Source: Bdellovibrio bacteriovorus str. Tiberius
GTDB taxonomy: Bacteria > Bdellovibrionota > Bdellovibrionia > Bdellovibrionales > Bdellovibrionaceae
Reading direction: 5' to 3'
NCBI RefSeq assembly: GCF_000317895.1
Contig: NC_019567.1
Coordinates: 3,658,001 to 3,722,000 of the forward strand
DNA length: 64,000 bases
Part shown: piece after piece, positions 17,953 through 27,481 of the stretch
How positions within the stretch are numbered: the first letter of the stretch is position 1
How the letters are laid out: every line of letters begins with the position of its first letter
Program-made: the position numbers and the translations under genes
Notes under the pieces: generated by a model
What the model saw: only the letters and a program-made list of their open reading frames with translations
Told to the model about the DNA's origin: nothing
Databases searched by the model: none

Positions 17953-18312
17953 ATGAAATTCGTCAACTTTACTTCAAAAACTGAAAATCCTCATTTTGAG
18001 GGAATCTACGATATTGGCCCTGCCGAACTTCAGCAGAACATGGCAAACGTTGTGATGATCGACGTGCGCCAGCCTGACGAATACGTCGGTGAACTGGGTC
18101 ACGTTGAAGGCTCTTCCCTGATGGTTCTGGACACTCTCCCTGAGCAACTGGGCACCCTGCCCAAAGACAAAACTGTGGTCTTTATCTGCCGCAGTGGCGG
18201 TCGCTCTGCCAAGGCCACAGCCTTTGCCAAGATGAACGGCTTCGAAGAAGTATACAACATGCAAGGGGGCATGCTTCTTTGGAATGATCTGCAGCTCCCT
18301 GTTACTAAGTAA
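17953..18312 (+). CDS. rhodanese-domain protein
   Basis: A single-domain rhodanese of 119 residues with the active-site loop CRSGGRS (Cys79), the persulfide-carrying cysteine of sulfurtransferases, and VMIDVRQPDEYVGELGHV typical of the fold. I chose ATG 17953 because GGAGGAAG lies 8 nt upstream; the longer in-frame opening at 17887 overlaps the likely promoter. No signal peptide, so cytoplasmic. It lies 11 nt before the 5'-nucleotidase gene, probably cotranscribed. Confidence 0.85.
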   Translation: MKFVNFTSKTENPHFEGIYDIGPAELQQNMANVVMIDVRQPDEYVGELGHVEGSSLMVLDTLPEQLGTLPKDKTVVFICRSGGRSAKATAFAKMNGFEEVYNMQGGMLLWNDLQLPVTK

Positions 18313-18323
18313 GAAAAGAAAAT

Positions 18324-19697
18324 ATGCCTGGAAAAGTATTTGTTAACAGAACATTGAATCTGAAAAAAATCCGCTACATCGGCGTGGACATGGACCACAC
18401 ATTGGTTCGCTATAACAGTGAAAACTTTGAGCGTCTGTCCCACACCACGATGATCGATAAACTGGTAAAACGCGGTTATCCTGAAACTTTGCGCAAGCTG
18501 GTCTTCGACTATAACTTTGCCATCCGTGGTCTGGTTATCGACCGCAAGATGGGAAATCTGCTGAAGCTGAACCGCTACACGGCGATTCGCGCCAGCTATC
18601 ACGGCCTGAAGCCGCTTGATTTCAAAAGTCACCAGAAGCTTTACAAGTCCACTTACATCGACTTGTCCAATTCCGACTATCTGGCGGTGGACACTTCTTT
18701 CTCGATCTCTTTGGCGAATCTGATCGCTCAGATCGTGGAATTGAAAGACTCTGACACAGCCAACAAGTATCCAGAATACGCGCAGATTGCTGACGACGTG
18801 CTGGATGCTTTGGATGAAGCTCACCGCGACGGTTCCCTGAAAGACGTCGTGAAACAGAACCTGGATCATTTCATCATCAAAGATCCAACTCTGGTGCACA
18901 CACTGGAAAAATTCCGTCGCCACGGGAAAAAGATCTTCGTTTTGACGAACTCTGATTTCCACTACACGAAATTACTTCTGGACTATGCGATTCAGCCATT
19001 CCTGAAAGAGCACAAGTCCTGGGAAGACCTGTTTGAATTCGTAATCACGTTTGCTTCCAAACCGAAGTTCTTCTATGAAAACCAGAAGTATCTGCGTGTG
19101 AATCCGGCAGATGGCACCATGACCAACATGGAAGGCAAGCTGACTCCGGGGATCTATCAGGGCGGTAACGCGAAGAAATTCACAGCCGATCTGGATCTGG
19201 CCGGTGATGACATCCTTTACGTGGGTGACCATATTTACGGCGACATCCTGCGCTTGAAAAAAGACTGCAACTGGAGAACCGCGATGGTTATCGAGGAACT
19301 TGACGTTGAGGTTGAAAACAACAAGCAGGCTGAACCTCTGAATCAGGAAATCGAAACCCTGATGAAGAAAAAAGAGCCTCTGGAAGACGAACTGACCGAC
19401 ATCATGACCCGCAAAATTGAAAAAGCGGTGGCCGCGAATGAACCTCAGATCGAGACTTTGCAAAAGACTATTTCTGAGATCGACGCCCAAATCAGCCAGC
19501 TGATCAAAAAACAGCAGGCGATGTACAACGGCAACTGGGGTCAGCTGATGAGAGCCGGCAACGAAGAAAGTTACTTTGCTTACCAGTTGGATCGTTATGC
19601 CTGCGTTTACATGCAGAAGCTGAGCGATCTGCTGGATCTGTCTCCAAGAACATACTTCCGTGCGCCTCGCCGTCCGCTGGCCCACGAAATCTTCTAA
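18324..19697 (+). CDS. HAD-IG family 5'-nucleotidase
   Basis: A 457-residue HAD-superfamily phosphatase related to cytosolic purine 5'-nucleotidases. Motif I is GVDMDHTLV with Asp22 and Asp24. Motif II is FVLTNSDF, and the C-terminal motif is LYVGDHIYGDI with the metal-binding Asp. Residues about 335-400 are charged and probably a coiled coil inserted near the C terminus, as in this family. It would dephosphorylate IMP/GMP-type nucleotides. Followed by a strong terminator. Confidence 0.88.
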   Translation: MPGKVFVNRTLNLKKIRYIGVDMDHTLVRYNSENFERLSHTTMIDKLVKRGYPETLRKLVFDYNFAIRGLVIDRKMGNLLKLNRYTAIRASYHGLKPLDFKSHQKLYKSTYIDLSNSDYLAVDTSFSISLANLIAQIVELKDSDTANKYPEYAQIADDVLDALDEAHRDGSLKDVVKQNLDHFIIKDPTLVHTLEKFRRHGKKIFVLTNSDFHYTKLLLDYAIQPFLKEHKSWEDLFEFVITFASKPKFFYENQKYLRVNPADGTMTNMEGKLTPGIYQGGNAKKFTADLDLAGDDILYVGDHIYGDILRLKKDCNWRTAMVIEELDVEVENNKQAEPLNQEIETLMKKKEPLEDELTDIMTRKIEKAVAANEPQIETLQKTISEIDAQISQLIKKQQAMYNGNWGQLMRAGNEESYFAYQLDRYACVYMQKLSDLLDLSPRTYFRAPRRPLAHEIF

Positions 19698-19733
19698 AAG
19701 GTTCCTGGTTCTTTTTCAGGTCCCTGCTGCGTC

Positions 19734-19763
19734 AAAGCCATCCCTTCGGGGATGGCTTTTTTA
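19734..19763 (+). terminator. rho-independent terminator with UUCG tetraloop
   Basis: GCCATCCC-TTCG-GGGATGGC (19737-19756) is an 8-bp perfect stem closed by the exceptionally stable UUCG loop on a C-G pair, followed by six T residues. It closes the rhodanese/nucleotidase unit. Confidence 0.92.
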
Positions 19764-19798
19764 TTTTCTTTGCCCACGCCCCAAAGTACCATTTTCAC

Positions 19799-20908
19799 AT
19801 GAAGAAAAGTCCCTCGCAGATTCTGATGAAGTCCGTTTTATGCATTCTGCTTTTTCTTATTTCATCAACGGCTGTGGCGCAAATCCTGCCGGTCGGTCTC
19901 TATGAAGGCCTGATGGCCAACACCGGTGTCGCGACCACACGGTCCAAAGCCGCTTCTTATTACAATCCCAGTTTGCTTCGTCAACGACAGGACAATGCCT
20001 TTAGCCTGAACGGCAACTCGATCGGGGCCATCAATTCCAAAAACGAAGGACAGACATTTTCATCGTCTCTGGGCCTTGCGCCCTCTTATCTGAGCAATCT
20101 GGTGGTGGGCGAGGATCTGGTGCATGAATTCTTTGTCGCCAATACTTTGCAGGGTCTTTTTTCCTGGCAGTCCAGCAAGAACGAAACGTCCTTTGATGCC
20201 GAGGCGAACATCAGTCGCATGGTCTCCGGATATTCAATGGCGTTTAAGTCCATTCCATTTGCCATCCAGTTTCTGGCCCGCTACTCAGAGGCAAAGACTT
20301 TCGGGGTTGGCGAAAGCTCTTTCCCCGCGCAGGATATCTATGTGGTTTCCAAAACCAAGTCCGAATACAAGAATCTGAACGTTGCCCTTGGGCTTTCCAC
20401 GCACTTTCAGTTTGAGCACTATTCATTAGGCGTGAACTTCAACTCGCGCGGCCTGTCCTTGTACAACCAGAACAAAGGTTCATCGAGAATATTCACTCAC
20501 GGCTCACCTCCCGGAGATTTCACCGTTACTGAAGATGATGACGCCAGATCCAGTGTCACCAATGAGGAAGGCAAACTTTTGATTGGTCATGGATTCAAAG
20601 TGGGGCATCACGAATTTCTGACTGATTCCTCGTTTGTTGAAGTCTCGGGAAACCTGGATCGCTACACATTCTCGCAAAGTTTTGGCTATCGTTACGGAGC
20701 CGCCGACGGCCATCAGCTTCTGTGTGGGATTTCCCACCGCTTTGGTTCGGATGTGGATTACTTCGGTCAGAACTTTAATACATCCGTGGGGTACTCGTGG
20801 AAAACGCGGGCCCTGCGTTCCGCCATCGGCTTCTACTATGGCAAAGAAAGCACCACGGTTGAAAACTCCACGGTCGGCGTTGTCTTCGGAAGTGAATACG
20901 AATACTAG
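19799..20908 (+). CDS. outer-membrane beta-barrel protein, distant paralogue of the 12281 gene
   Basis: A 369-residue exported protein (signal ending STAVA-Q) with alternating strand pattern and a C-terminal aromatic residue (SEYEY). The mature start (LYEGLMANTGVATTRSKAAS YYNPSLL) has the same Met-x-Asn...Asn-Pro layout as the other barrel at 12281. A FadL/OmpP1-like transport fold is likely; the ligand is unknown. Monocistronic, between a terminator and the binding-protein gene 18 nt downstream. Confidence 0.6.
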   Translation: MKKSPSQILMKSVLCILLFLISSTAVAQILPVGLYEGLMANTGVATTRSKAASYYNPSLLRQRQDNAFSLNGNSIGAINSKNEGQTFSSSLGLAPSYLSNLVVGEDLVHEFFVANTLQGLFSWQSSKNETSFDAEANISRMVSGYSMAFKSIPFAIQFLARYSEAKTFGVGESSFPAQDIYVVSKTKSEYKNLNVALGLSTHFQFEHYSLGVNFNSRGLSLYNQNKGSSRIFTHGSPPGDFTVTEDDDARSSVTNEEGKLLIGHGFKVGHHEFLTDSSFVEVSGNLDRYTFSQSFGYRYGAADGHQLLCGISHRFGSDVDYFGQNFNTSVGYSWKTRALRSAIGFYYGKESTTVENSTVGVVFGSEYEY

Positions 20909-20926
20909 ACCTGGGCGAATTTCAAT

Positions 20927-21733
20927 TTGCCGGATGCTTTCGGCTTAATCACAATAATCTTCATGATCCTGCTGAATGTCCTTTTTGCGATGATGTTTGC
21001 GCATGCCAATGACCTTTGCGAAAGGCGCTTCGTTCTGGCCTTTATGGACAACGAGCCTTCTTATTTCGTCGAAAATGGAGTTAAAAAAGGTCATTCGTAT
21101 GTTTTGTTGACCGACGTTGTAAAGCAGCTTGAATGCCGTGAAACTGAAATCCCGGGCTCGTATGCCGCCAATAAAGAAAAGTTGATCAAAAACCGCGTCG
21201 ACATCATGGGCCTTGCGATCCGCGACGCTGAAATGGACAAAGTCGCGGAATTCATTCCCGCCTATCGTGTTCCGCGCATGCTGATCGTTGATAAGAAGTC
21301 CTACAACCCGGCCTACAAGATCGAAGACTATCTGAAAAGCTCCAAAGCCGTTTTCTCCACCCTGATTGGGGCCGGCTTCTTTATGTCGGAACCAGAACGG
21401 GAAATTCTGTTCAAACAAAAACGTCTGTTTGAAGTCCCGGGCCCTGGTGACATTTTTGCCAATCTGATTAAAGGACGGGCGCAAGCGACGTTCTCTACCC
21501 CGCTGTTCACGCACTACTATCTTTCACGCAAAGGTCAGGACCAGAGCTTTGTGATTTTACCGGATCCCAATCAGGCGCAGGATCTGGGCATCTATGTTTC
21601 CAAAGCGCGCGTGACTGAAAAAGATCGCAACAAGATCAAAGACATCATCAAACGCATGAAATCCGACGGGTCCATGGCTCGTTCTGCCAGGGATTATGTC
21701 CGTGCGGAAGATTTGAAATACTACAGGGATTAA
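20927..21733 (+). CDS. periplasmic binding protein, SBP_bac_3-like, orphan
   Basis: The protein starts with a hydrophobic export segment and then reads as an amino-acid-type solute-binding fold: a VDIMGLAIRDAEMDKV strand-loop at about residues 90-110 and the C-terminal GIYVSKARVTEKDRNKIKDI helix. It is a paralogue of the gene at 38421, which ends in the same GIYVS-x-x-RV...MK-x-DG pattern. No permease or ATPase gene is adjacent. ATG 20963 (MILLNVLFAMMFAHA) is an equally good start and gives a more normal signal peptide. Confidence 0.7.
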   Translation: MPDAFGLITIIFMILLNVLFAMMFAHANDLCERRFVLAFMDNEPSYFVENGVKKGHSYVLLTDVVKQLECRETEIPGSYAANKEKLIKNRVDIMGLAIRDAEMDKVAEFIPAYRVPRMLIVDKKSYNPAYKIEDYLKSSKAVFSTLIGAGFFMSEPEREILFKQKRLFEVPGPGDIFANLIKGRAQATFSTPLFTHYYLSRKGQDQSFVILPDPNQAQDLGIYVSKARVTEKDRNKIKDIIKRMKSDGSMARSARDYVRAEDLKYYRD

Positions 21734-22444
21734 TTACCAAGTCAGACTTTCGCCATCCTGGAAGAAGCCGCCATTGGGACCGCCCTTCGGCAGCGTTGCC
21801 GCCCAAAGAAGACCTTTGATCCCTTGTTCAACAGAACGATCCGCATGCGGGCCGCCCATATCTGTGCGCACCCATCCTGGCGACACGGAATTCACACAAA
21901 TGTCTTCGCCGGAAACTTCCGAGGCAAAAAGATTCGTGACCATGTTCAGAGCCGTTTTAGAGATACGGTATGACGCCGAGGCATTCTGTTTTTCAGAAAG
22001 CCGGGCCATGCCGCTGGAGACATTCACGATGCGCCCATAGCCTTCCTGCTTCATCAGCGGGAAGATCTTCTGGGTCAACAGGAACGGTCCCATGGTATTG
22101 GTGACAAAGGACTTTTGTAGCGTAGAGGCTTTGGTTTTCAACAGCGAGGAATTTCCGCCGTCTTCACTGTCGATCAGGATGCCGGCGTTATTTACCAGCA
22201 CATCGACGAAACCGTATTCGCGTTTGATCACTTCAACAAAGTCCGTGATGCTTTTTTCCTGGGACAGGTCGAGCTTCATCGGCACGACATCCAGCCCCTT
22301 CATGGTCAATCCATTCAAAGTCTTTTGCGCCTTATCGGGATTTCTCATGGCCATCAGAACCTTGAAACCCCTTTGCGCCAGGGACTCGCTCAAAGCAAGG
22401 CCCAAACCACGATTAGCACCAGTGACAACAGCGATCTTTTTCAC
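21734..22444 (-). CDS. short-chain dehydrogenase/reductase
   Basis: A classical SDR of 236 residues: TGANRGLGLA cofactor loop near the N terminus, NNAG at the end of strand 4, an active-site serine in IVNVSSGM and the catalytic Tyr/Lys pair in SYRISK. It resembles carbonyl-reductase-like SDRs that act on ketones with NADPH; the substrate cannot be read. Its stop abuts the stop of the convergent gene at 21733 with no intervening base. Confidence 0.88.
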   Translation of the reverse strand: MKKIAVVTGANRGLGLALSESLAQRGFKVLMAMRNPDKAQKTLNGLTMKGLDVVPMKLDLSQEKSITDFVEVIKREYGFVDVLVNNAGILIDSEDGGNSSLLKTKASTLQKSFVTNTMGPFLLTQKIFPLMKQEGYGRIVNVSSGMARLSEKQNASASYRISKTALNMVTNLFASEVSGEDICVNSVSPGWVRTDMGGPHADRSVEQGIKGLLWAATLPKGGPNGGFFQDGESLTW

Positions 22445-22455
22445 GAAGAAATCCT

Positions 22456-23016
22456 TTAGTTCGGACGAGGCACCGGACGTTCACCTGTCGGGAACAGTTC
22501 ATTCGTCACCCAATTGCGCTGATTGATCACGCATTCTGAAGAAATGACTCTCCAGCGTTCAATCGGGTAAGAATAAACCGTTTCAACCCAGCCCCAGCCG
22601 TTCCAATCAATCACACGGCGATAGTGGCGCCCGCCGTTTCCATCACGCACAGAGCGCGTTTCGCGGTGGAAGGTCAAAAGAGGATAATGAACTTTCAAAG
22701 TGCCATCGACTGTTAGCTGCATTTGTGCGTGTTCATCAAACACGCAGCCATAATAACCGTCCAGGCTGCGCAGACGGCCCTGAATTGTTTCACCCGGGCG
22801 CACATCGCGCCCTTCCGGCATCCAGAATTCAAAGAAGTAATCAGAAGGTGCGCCATTCGGATAATAGCTGCGCGTGTTCAGCGTCAGCATGCCGTTGAAT
22901 TCAACGAAGCGGACAATCGCACGACCATCGGCAGATTGCCAAGGTTGCTCAAGAACGCTGCGGGCTTCAGCAGTGAAGCCTGCCACTAGAGATAAAACCA
23001 AAATCATCGCTTTCAT
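22456..23016 (-). CDS. exported protein of unknown function
   Basis: A 186-residue protein with a signal peptide (MILVLSLVAGFTAEA) and a strong AGGAGAT site upstream. The mature part is rich in aromatic residues and predicted strands (RSYYPNGAPSDYFFEFWMP, DWNGWGWVETVY), with two cysteines (YYGCVF and SSECVI) that could form a disulfide. No family recognised. It lies 11 nt upstream of the SDR on the same strand. Confidence 0.65.
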   Translation of the reverse strand: MKAMILVLSLVAGFTAEARSVLEQPWQSADGRAIVRFVEFNGMLTLNTRSYYPNGAPSDYFFEFWMPEGRDVRPGETIQGRLRSLDGYYGCVFDEHAQMQLTVDGTLKVHYPLLTFHRETRSVRDGNGGRHYRRVIDWNGWGWVETVYSYPIERWRVISSECVINQRNWVTNELFPTGERPVPRPN

Positions 23017-23069
23017 CGAACATCTCCTCGTTTAATGCACTGTAGACCCGAAAAAGAACCGGGAACCTT

Positions 23070-23804
23070 TTAGCGGGGGCTGGCGTTGCGGTTCAGTAGC
23101 ACGATATAGTCTTTGGCGCCGGTTTGTTCCATCATGCCTGAGTATTTGTTTTCTTCAAATTTCTTGCGGTACGTTTTGCGCGCCACTTCGATCACCATGC
23201 AGCCCAGATGTCCGGTGCCTGCAAGATCTCTTGTGCCGTCCAGATCACACACCGGCAGGAAGCTTTCTTCCTGCTCGCGCGTCACCGGGAACTTCATGAC
23301 CGAGAAACTGGTCACATCCATTTTGTACTCTTCCTTCAGGCGGTTGGCAGGGCCTTTTTTCACAAGTTGCGAAGAATAAATGTACGGGACAATCACGGCC
23401 ACTCGCAGGCCTTGCGCGCGAGCGTTGTTCACACCCTCAACAAAGCGGGCCATTTCATTTTGGACATCAAGTCGCATGGTGGAATTGAAAACTTCCACGT
23501 AAGGCAGCTGGGGATCCACGACAATCACGTCGTACTTGGAACCCTGTTCCTGATTGGCTTCCATAAAGCCTCTCCACAGTTCCAAATCTTCAATCTGCCC
23601 TGGAGTCACGCCCAGGAAAACGATCGGCGCATTTTTGATTTCCATGCGCAGGCGATCATAGATGCCTTTGCCCATTTTTTCGGGAACTTCAACCTGAGAA
23701 AATTTGATTTTGGGAATTGAACGTTCCTGAATCTGAAAATTCATGGAGAAAAACACACCCAATGCAATCACAGCGACGGCGCTGACCCAGTACAAGTATT
23801 TCAT
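23070..23804 (-). CDS. membrane-anchored exported protein of unknown function
   Basis: A 244-residue protein. I chose ATG 23804 (MKYLYWVSAVAVIALGVFF), which puts an N-terminal hydrophobic anchor directly after the start. The rest is a mixed alpha/beta domain with Rossmann-like strands (PIVFLGVT, YDVIVVDPQLP, LRVAVIVPYIYS), suggesting a periplasmic alpha/beta fold such as a binding or SGNH-like domain; I see no catalytic signature. It diverges from the pantothenate operon. Confidence 0.6.
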   Translation of the reverse strand: MKYLYWVSAVAVIALGVFFSMNFQIQERSIPKIKFSQVEVPEKMGKGIYDRLRMEIKNAPIVFLGVTPGQIEDLELWRGFMEANQEQGSKYDVIVVDPQLPYVEVFNSTMRLDVQNEMARFVEGVNNARAQGLRVAVIVPYIYSSQLVKKGPANRLKEEYKMDVTSFSVMKFPVTREQEESFLPVCDLDGTRDLAGTGHLGCMVIEVARKTYRKKFEENKYSGMMEQTGAKDYIVLLNRNASPR

Positions 23805-23952
23805 GAGCGGAACTTTACTTAGTTTAAGAGCTAAGTCCAGCGCCCACGGCCGCAATTACGCATATTGGCAAGAATCGTTGAAATCTGATAGAATTATGTT
23901 AGGTTGCGAACATTACAGAGGACTTGATCCCGCAAAGGACAGGTACCCACAT

Positions 23953-24672
23953 ATGAATGCGACAAAGACTGTACCTACATTTCTTATTATTGGCTCTGGC
24001 CGTGTCGCCCGACATGTTGCCCACTATTTCCATTTACTCAATTTAAAATACCAGACCTGGGATCGCAGCGAGGACATCTCTGCTTTGGCCGGCAAAGTTT
24101 CTTCGTGCTCGCACATCCTGCTGGCGATCAGTGACAGTTCTTTGCAGGCCTTCTATCAAGAGCATCTGGCACAACATGAAGACAAAACGCTCGTGCATTT
24201 CTCAGGCGCTTTGTACTTCAAAGGAATGATTGCAGCGCATCCGCTGATGACCTTTGGTCCGGACCTGTATGATCTGGCGACCTATCAGCAGATTCATTTT
24301 GCGCTGACCGGATGCGATTCCCTGATTGATGCCCTGCCGGGGCTTTCCAATTCCTATTCCAACATCTTCGCCTTTGAAAAAGCCCGCTATCACGCCTTGT
24401 GTGTGCTGGGCGGAAACTTCACGACTCTGTTGCTTGCCAAGATGCTCGAAGGCTTTGCCGAGATGAAAATACCGCAAAGTGCTGCCAAGCCCTATATTGA
24501 AAGAGTGATCCAGAACACTTTGGCGAACCCTGAAGATGCCTTCACCGGACCGCTGGCGCGTAAAGATGCCGCCACTGTCGAAAAGAATCTGCAGGCTTTG
24601 AACGATGATCCTTATCAGGCTGTGTACAAAGCCTTTCTAGAAACCCTTTGGCCTGAGTATCCGCGAAAGTGA
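23953..24672 (+). CDS. Rossmann/DUF2520 reductase-like protein, first gene of the pantothenate operon
   Basis: The N-terminal NAD(P)-binding motif IIGSGRVARHV is followed by a 6-phosphogluconate-dehydrogenase-like helical half, the architecture of DUF2520 proteins. Context is telling: 7 nt later comes panB, and panC, coaBC, coaX and panD follow, while no panE is present. A ketopantoate reductase role (as for PanG-type enzymes) is inferred. ATG 23953 is chosen because the region upstream overlaps the divergent gene and homology starts at VPTFLIIGSG. Confidence 0.75.
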   Translation: MNATKTVPTFLIIGSGRVARHVAHYFHLLNLKYQTWDRSEDISALAGKVSSCSHILLAISDSSLQAFYQEHLAQHEDKTLVHFSGALYFKGMIAAHPLMTFGPDLYDLATYQQIHFALTGCDSLIDALPGLSNSYSNIFAFEKARYHALCVLGGNFTTLLLAKMLEGFAEMKIPQSAAKPYIERVIQNTLANPEDAFTGPLARKDAATVEKNLQALNDDPYQAVYKAFLETLWPEYPRK

Positions 24673-24679
24673 GGGCCCC

Positions 24680-25471
24680 ATGAAAACCATCCTCGATTTC
24701 CACGACAAGAAAAGCAAAAAGCAAAAGATCTCAATGATCACCTGCTATGACTATTCCTTCGCCCGCATTGTGGCCGACAGTGATATCGACTGCATTCTGG
24801 TCGGCGACTCTTTGGCAATGGTGATGCTGGGGCATTCCACCACGTTGGATGTGTCTGCCGGGGTTATGGCTCACCACACAGCAGCTGTCGTTCGCGGCGC
24901 GAGTGATAAGTTCGTGATCGCCGATCTGCCGTTCATGAGCTACCGCAAAGGCCTGACCGCCAACATGACGGCTGTTGAAAAAGTGATGAAAGCCGGTGCT
25001 CACGCTGTGAAGCTGGAAGGCGCTGCCGGAAATCTGAAACTGGTTCGCCATCTGGTGGATTCCGGCGTGCCGGTGATGGGGCATTTGGGCCTGACTCCGC
25101 AATCAGTCAATCAACTGGGTGGGTTCAAAGTTCAGGGCCGTGATGAAAAAGCGCAGAAAAAAATTCTGGAAGCCGCTTTGCAATTGCAGGACGCCGGGGC
25201 TTTTTCCGTCGTGCTTGAATGTGTTCCTTCAAAACTGGCCAAAGAAATCACGGCGGCGCTTGAGATTCCGACTATCGGGATCGGTGCGGGCGTGGATTGC
25301 GACGGACAGGTGCTTGTTTTACAAGACATGCTGGGCATGAATCAGGGATTCAAACCGAAATTCGTGAAAACGTACCTTGATGGCTTTAACACCATCAAAG
25401 GCGCATTGAACCAGTACCATCAGGAAGTCAGCAGCGAAATCTTCCCGTCCGAGAAAGAGAGCTATTCATGA
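24680..25471 (+). CDS. panB: 3-methyl-2-oxobutanoate hydroxymethyltransferase
   Basis: PanB transfers a hydroxymethyl group from methylene-tetrahydrofolate to ketoisovalerate, giving ketopantoate. The 263-residue length and the motifs MITCYDYSFARI, VGDSLAMVMLG, VKLEG, VMGHLGLTPQSVNQLGGF and IPTIGIGAG are diagnostic. Mg ligands Asp (GDS) and Asp (IADLPF) are present. The stop overlaps the panC ATG by 4 nt. Confidence 0.97.
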   Translation: MKTILDFHDKKSKKQKISMITCYDYSFARIVADSDIDCILVGDSLAMVMLGHSTTLDVSAGVMAHHTAAVVRGASDKFVIADLPFMSYRKGLTANMTAVEKVMKAGAHAVKLEGAAGNLKLVRHLVDSGVPVMGHLGLTPQSVNQLGGFKVQGRDEKAQKKILEAALQLQDAGAFSVVLECVPSKLAKEITAALEIPTIGIGAGVDCDGQVLVLQDMLGMNQGFKPKFVKTYLDGFNTIKGALNQYHQEVSSEIFPSEKESYS

Positions 25472-26223
25472 CACAAGTCCTGCGCTCTCCTGCTGAATTT
25501 CAAGCCTGGCGCCGCAAGCAATCCGGCACAGTGGGTTTTGTTCCCACCATGGGCGCTTTGCACACCGGGCACGAGGAACTGATCAAGCAAGCCCGCAAGA
25601 ACAACGACCTTGTGGTGCTTTCCATCTTCGTGAACCCCACGCAGTTTAATGACCCAAAAGATCTGGAAAAATATCCCCAGACCTGGGATCAGGATCTGGC
25701 GATGGCCGAACGAAACAACGTCGACGCGATCTTTTTCCCGCGCTATCCGGAAATGTACCCGGATAATTATCGCTATAAAGTTTCTGAAAACGACTATTCC
25801 AATTTGCTGGATGGCGCGCACCGCCCGGGTCACTTTGATGGTGTGCTGTCGGTGGTGATGAAACTTTTCAATGTGGTTCGCCCGACCAAGGCGTACTTCG
25901 GCGAAAAGGACTTCCAGCAATTGACCCTGATTCAAGGCATGGTGGAAAGCTTCTTTATGGATCTGGAAGTCGTTCCGGTTCCCACTGTGCGTGAAGAAGA
26001 CGGTCTGGCAAAAAGCTCGCGCAATCTGCGTCTAAGCCCGGAAGAACGCGAGAAAGCCCCGGCCATCTTTAAAGCCATTACGAAAAGCAAAACCGCTGCG
26101 GAAGCTGCGGCTTCTTTGTCAGCTCAAGGATTTATCGTGGATTATGTGACGGATGTGGGAAACCGCCGCTTCGTCGCCGCCAAACTCGGTGAAGTGAGGT
26201 TGATCGACAATGTCCAAATCTAA
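25468..26223 (+). CDS. panC: pantoate--beta-alanine ligase
   Basis: PanC joins pantoate and beta-alanine with ATP to make pantothenate. GFVPTMGALHTGHEELI contains the ATP-binding HxGH; FVNPTQF, FGEKDFQQL and LAKSSRNLRLS are the other family signatures. At 251 residues it is slightly short at the C terminus compared with the usual 280. The start overlaps panB by 4 nt and the end overlaps coaBC by 14 nt. Confidence 0.97.
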   Translation: MTQVLRSPAEFQAWRRKQSGTVGFVPTMGALHTGHEELIKQARKNNDLVVLSIFVNPTQFNDPKDLEKYPQTWDQDLAMAERNNVDAIFFPRYPEMYPDNYRYKVSENDYSNLLDGAHRPGHFDGVLSVVMKLFNVVRPTKAYFGEKDFQQLTLIQGMVESFFMDLEVVPVPTVREEDGLAKSSRNLRLSPEEREKAPAIFKAITKSKTAAEAAASLSAQGFIVDYVTDVGNRRFVAAKLGEVRLIDNVQI

Positions 26224-27481
26224 AGTTCTTTTCATGATGACAGGCTCTATTGCCTGTTACAAAGCCTGTCATGTGGTTTCCCGTCTGGTGCAGAATAACT
26301 GTGACGTTCAGGTTGTGGCCTCCCCGTCGGCTTTGAAATTTGTCGGCAACGCCACCCTGGAAGGCCTGACTGGAAAACCCGTCATCAGTGACATGTATGC
26401 CACCGGCAACGTCATGGATCATATCCACCTGATGCGCTGGGCGGATGTGATTTTGGTCGCCCCTGCCACGGCGAACTTCATAAACAAGGCTGCTCAAGGC
26501 GTGGGTGATGATTTGCTGCAGACTTTGTTCCTGGCTCACGACTTTAAAAAGCCATTCCTGGTGGCTCCGGCCATGAACACCAGTATGTATCTGCACCCGG
26601 TGACACAAAAGTCCCTGACCGCTCTTAAAGAAATGGGCGTGCAAATCCTGGACACCGCTTCCGGCATTCTGGCCTGTGGCGAAGAAGGCTGGGGCAAACT
26701 GCTGGAACCGGATCTGATTCTGAAAATGACTTTGGAAGCACTTCACAAGCCAGCGCAGGATACCGCGGCGGTTTCTGTGGCGCCAAAGTCCTCTGCCCTT
26801 TCCAAAGTGAAAATCCTGATCACTGCCGGGGGCACGCAAGAACCCATCGACACGGTTCGCGTAATCAGCAATCTTAGCTCGGGCCGCACCGGCATCGCGC
26901 TGGCGGAATACATGACCCAAATGGGCTTTGATGTGACCTTGCTGCAAGCCCATGCTTCACCCAAGTCTGAACACGTCACCCGCCGTGATCTGTTCGTCAG
27001 CTTCGCGACTTTGGATGAAAAAATGAAACACTATCTTTCCACCGAAAACTTCACCCACGTGATTCACGCTGCGGCCGTCAGTGATTATTCCATTGATCAT
27101 CTGGAAGTGGATGGACAGTCTTTCCGCCCGTTTGAGGTGAAAAAAGTCAGCTCGGAATCCGACAAGATGAGCATTCACCTAAAGCGCAACCACAAGATTG
27201 TGGACCGTCTGAAGGAATATTCCAAAAACAAGGACTTGAAAGTGATTGCGTTCAAACTGACCAGTCACGCCAGTCCTGAACAACGCACACACGCAGTGGA
27301 AAAGCTTTTTGCCAATTCCCACGCCGACTTCGTCGTTCACAATGATTTAAGCGAAATTGATATCGTCAACCGCACCCACAAATTCACCCTGTTCAATCAC
27401 GAAGGCTTTGTTGCCTGTGAAAATCTGGATCAACTGACCAGTGAACTGATTCGTGTGGTTCTGCCAAAGGATACTGTATGA
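26210..27481 (+). CDS. coaBC: bifunctional phosphopantothenoylcysteine decarboxylase / phosphopantothenate-cysteine ligase
   Basis: The N-terminal flavoprotein half (CoaC) has [10 protein letters not shown], a His near MDHIHL and the PAMNTSMY substrate-binding clamp. The C-terminal half (CoaB) begins at about residue 200 with [16 protein letters not shown] and NLSSGRTG, and contains the AAVSDY nucleotide site. It couples cysteine to phosphopantothenate and then decarboxylates the product. It starts inside the last 14 nt of panC. Confidence 0.96.
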   Translation: MSKSKVLFMMTGSIACYKACHVVSRLVQNNCDVQVVASPSALKFVGNATLEGLTGKPVISDMYATGNVMDHIHLMRWADVILVAPATANFINKAAQGVGDDLLQTLFLAHDFKKPFLVAPAMNTSMYLHPVTQKSLTALKEMGVQILDTASGILACGEEGWGKLLEPDLILKMTLEALHKPAQDTAAVSVAPKSSALSKVKILITAGGTQEPIDTVRVISNLSSGRTGIALAEYMTQMGFDVTLLQAHASPKSEHVTRRDLFVSFATLDEKMKHYLSTENFTHVIHAAAVSDYSIDHLEVDGQSFRPFEVKKVSSESDKMSIHLKRNHKIVDRLKEYSKNKDLKVIAFKLTSHASPEQRTHAVEKLFANSHADFVVHNDLSEIDIVNRTHKFTLFNHEGFVACENLDQLTSELIRVVLPKDTV

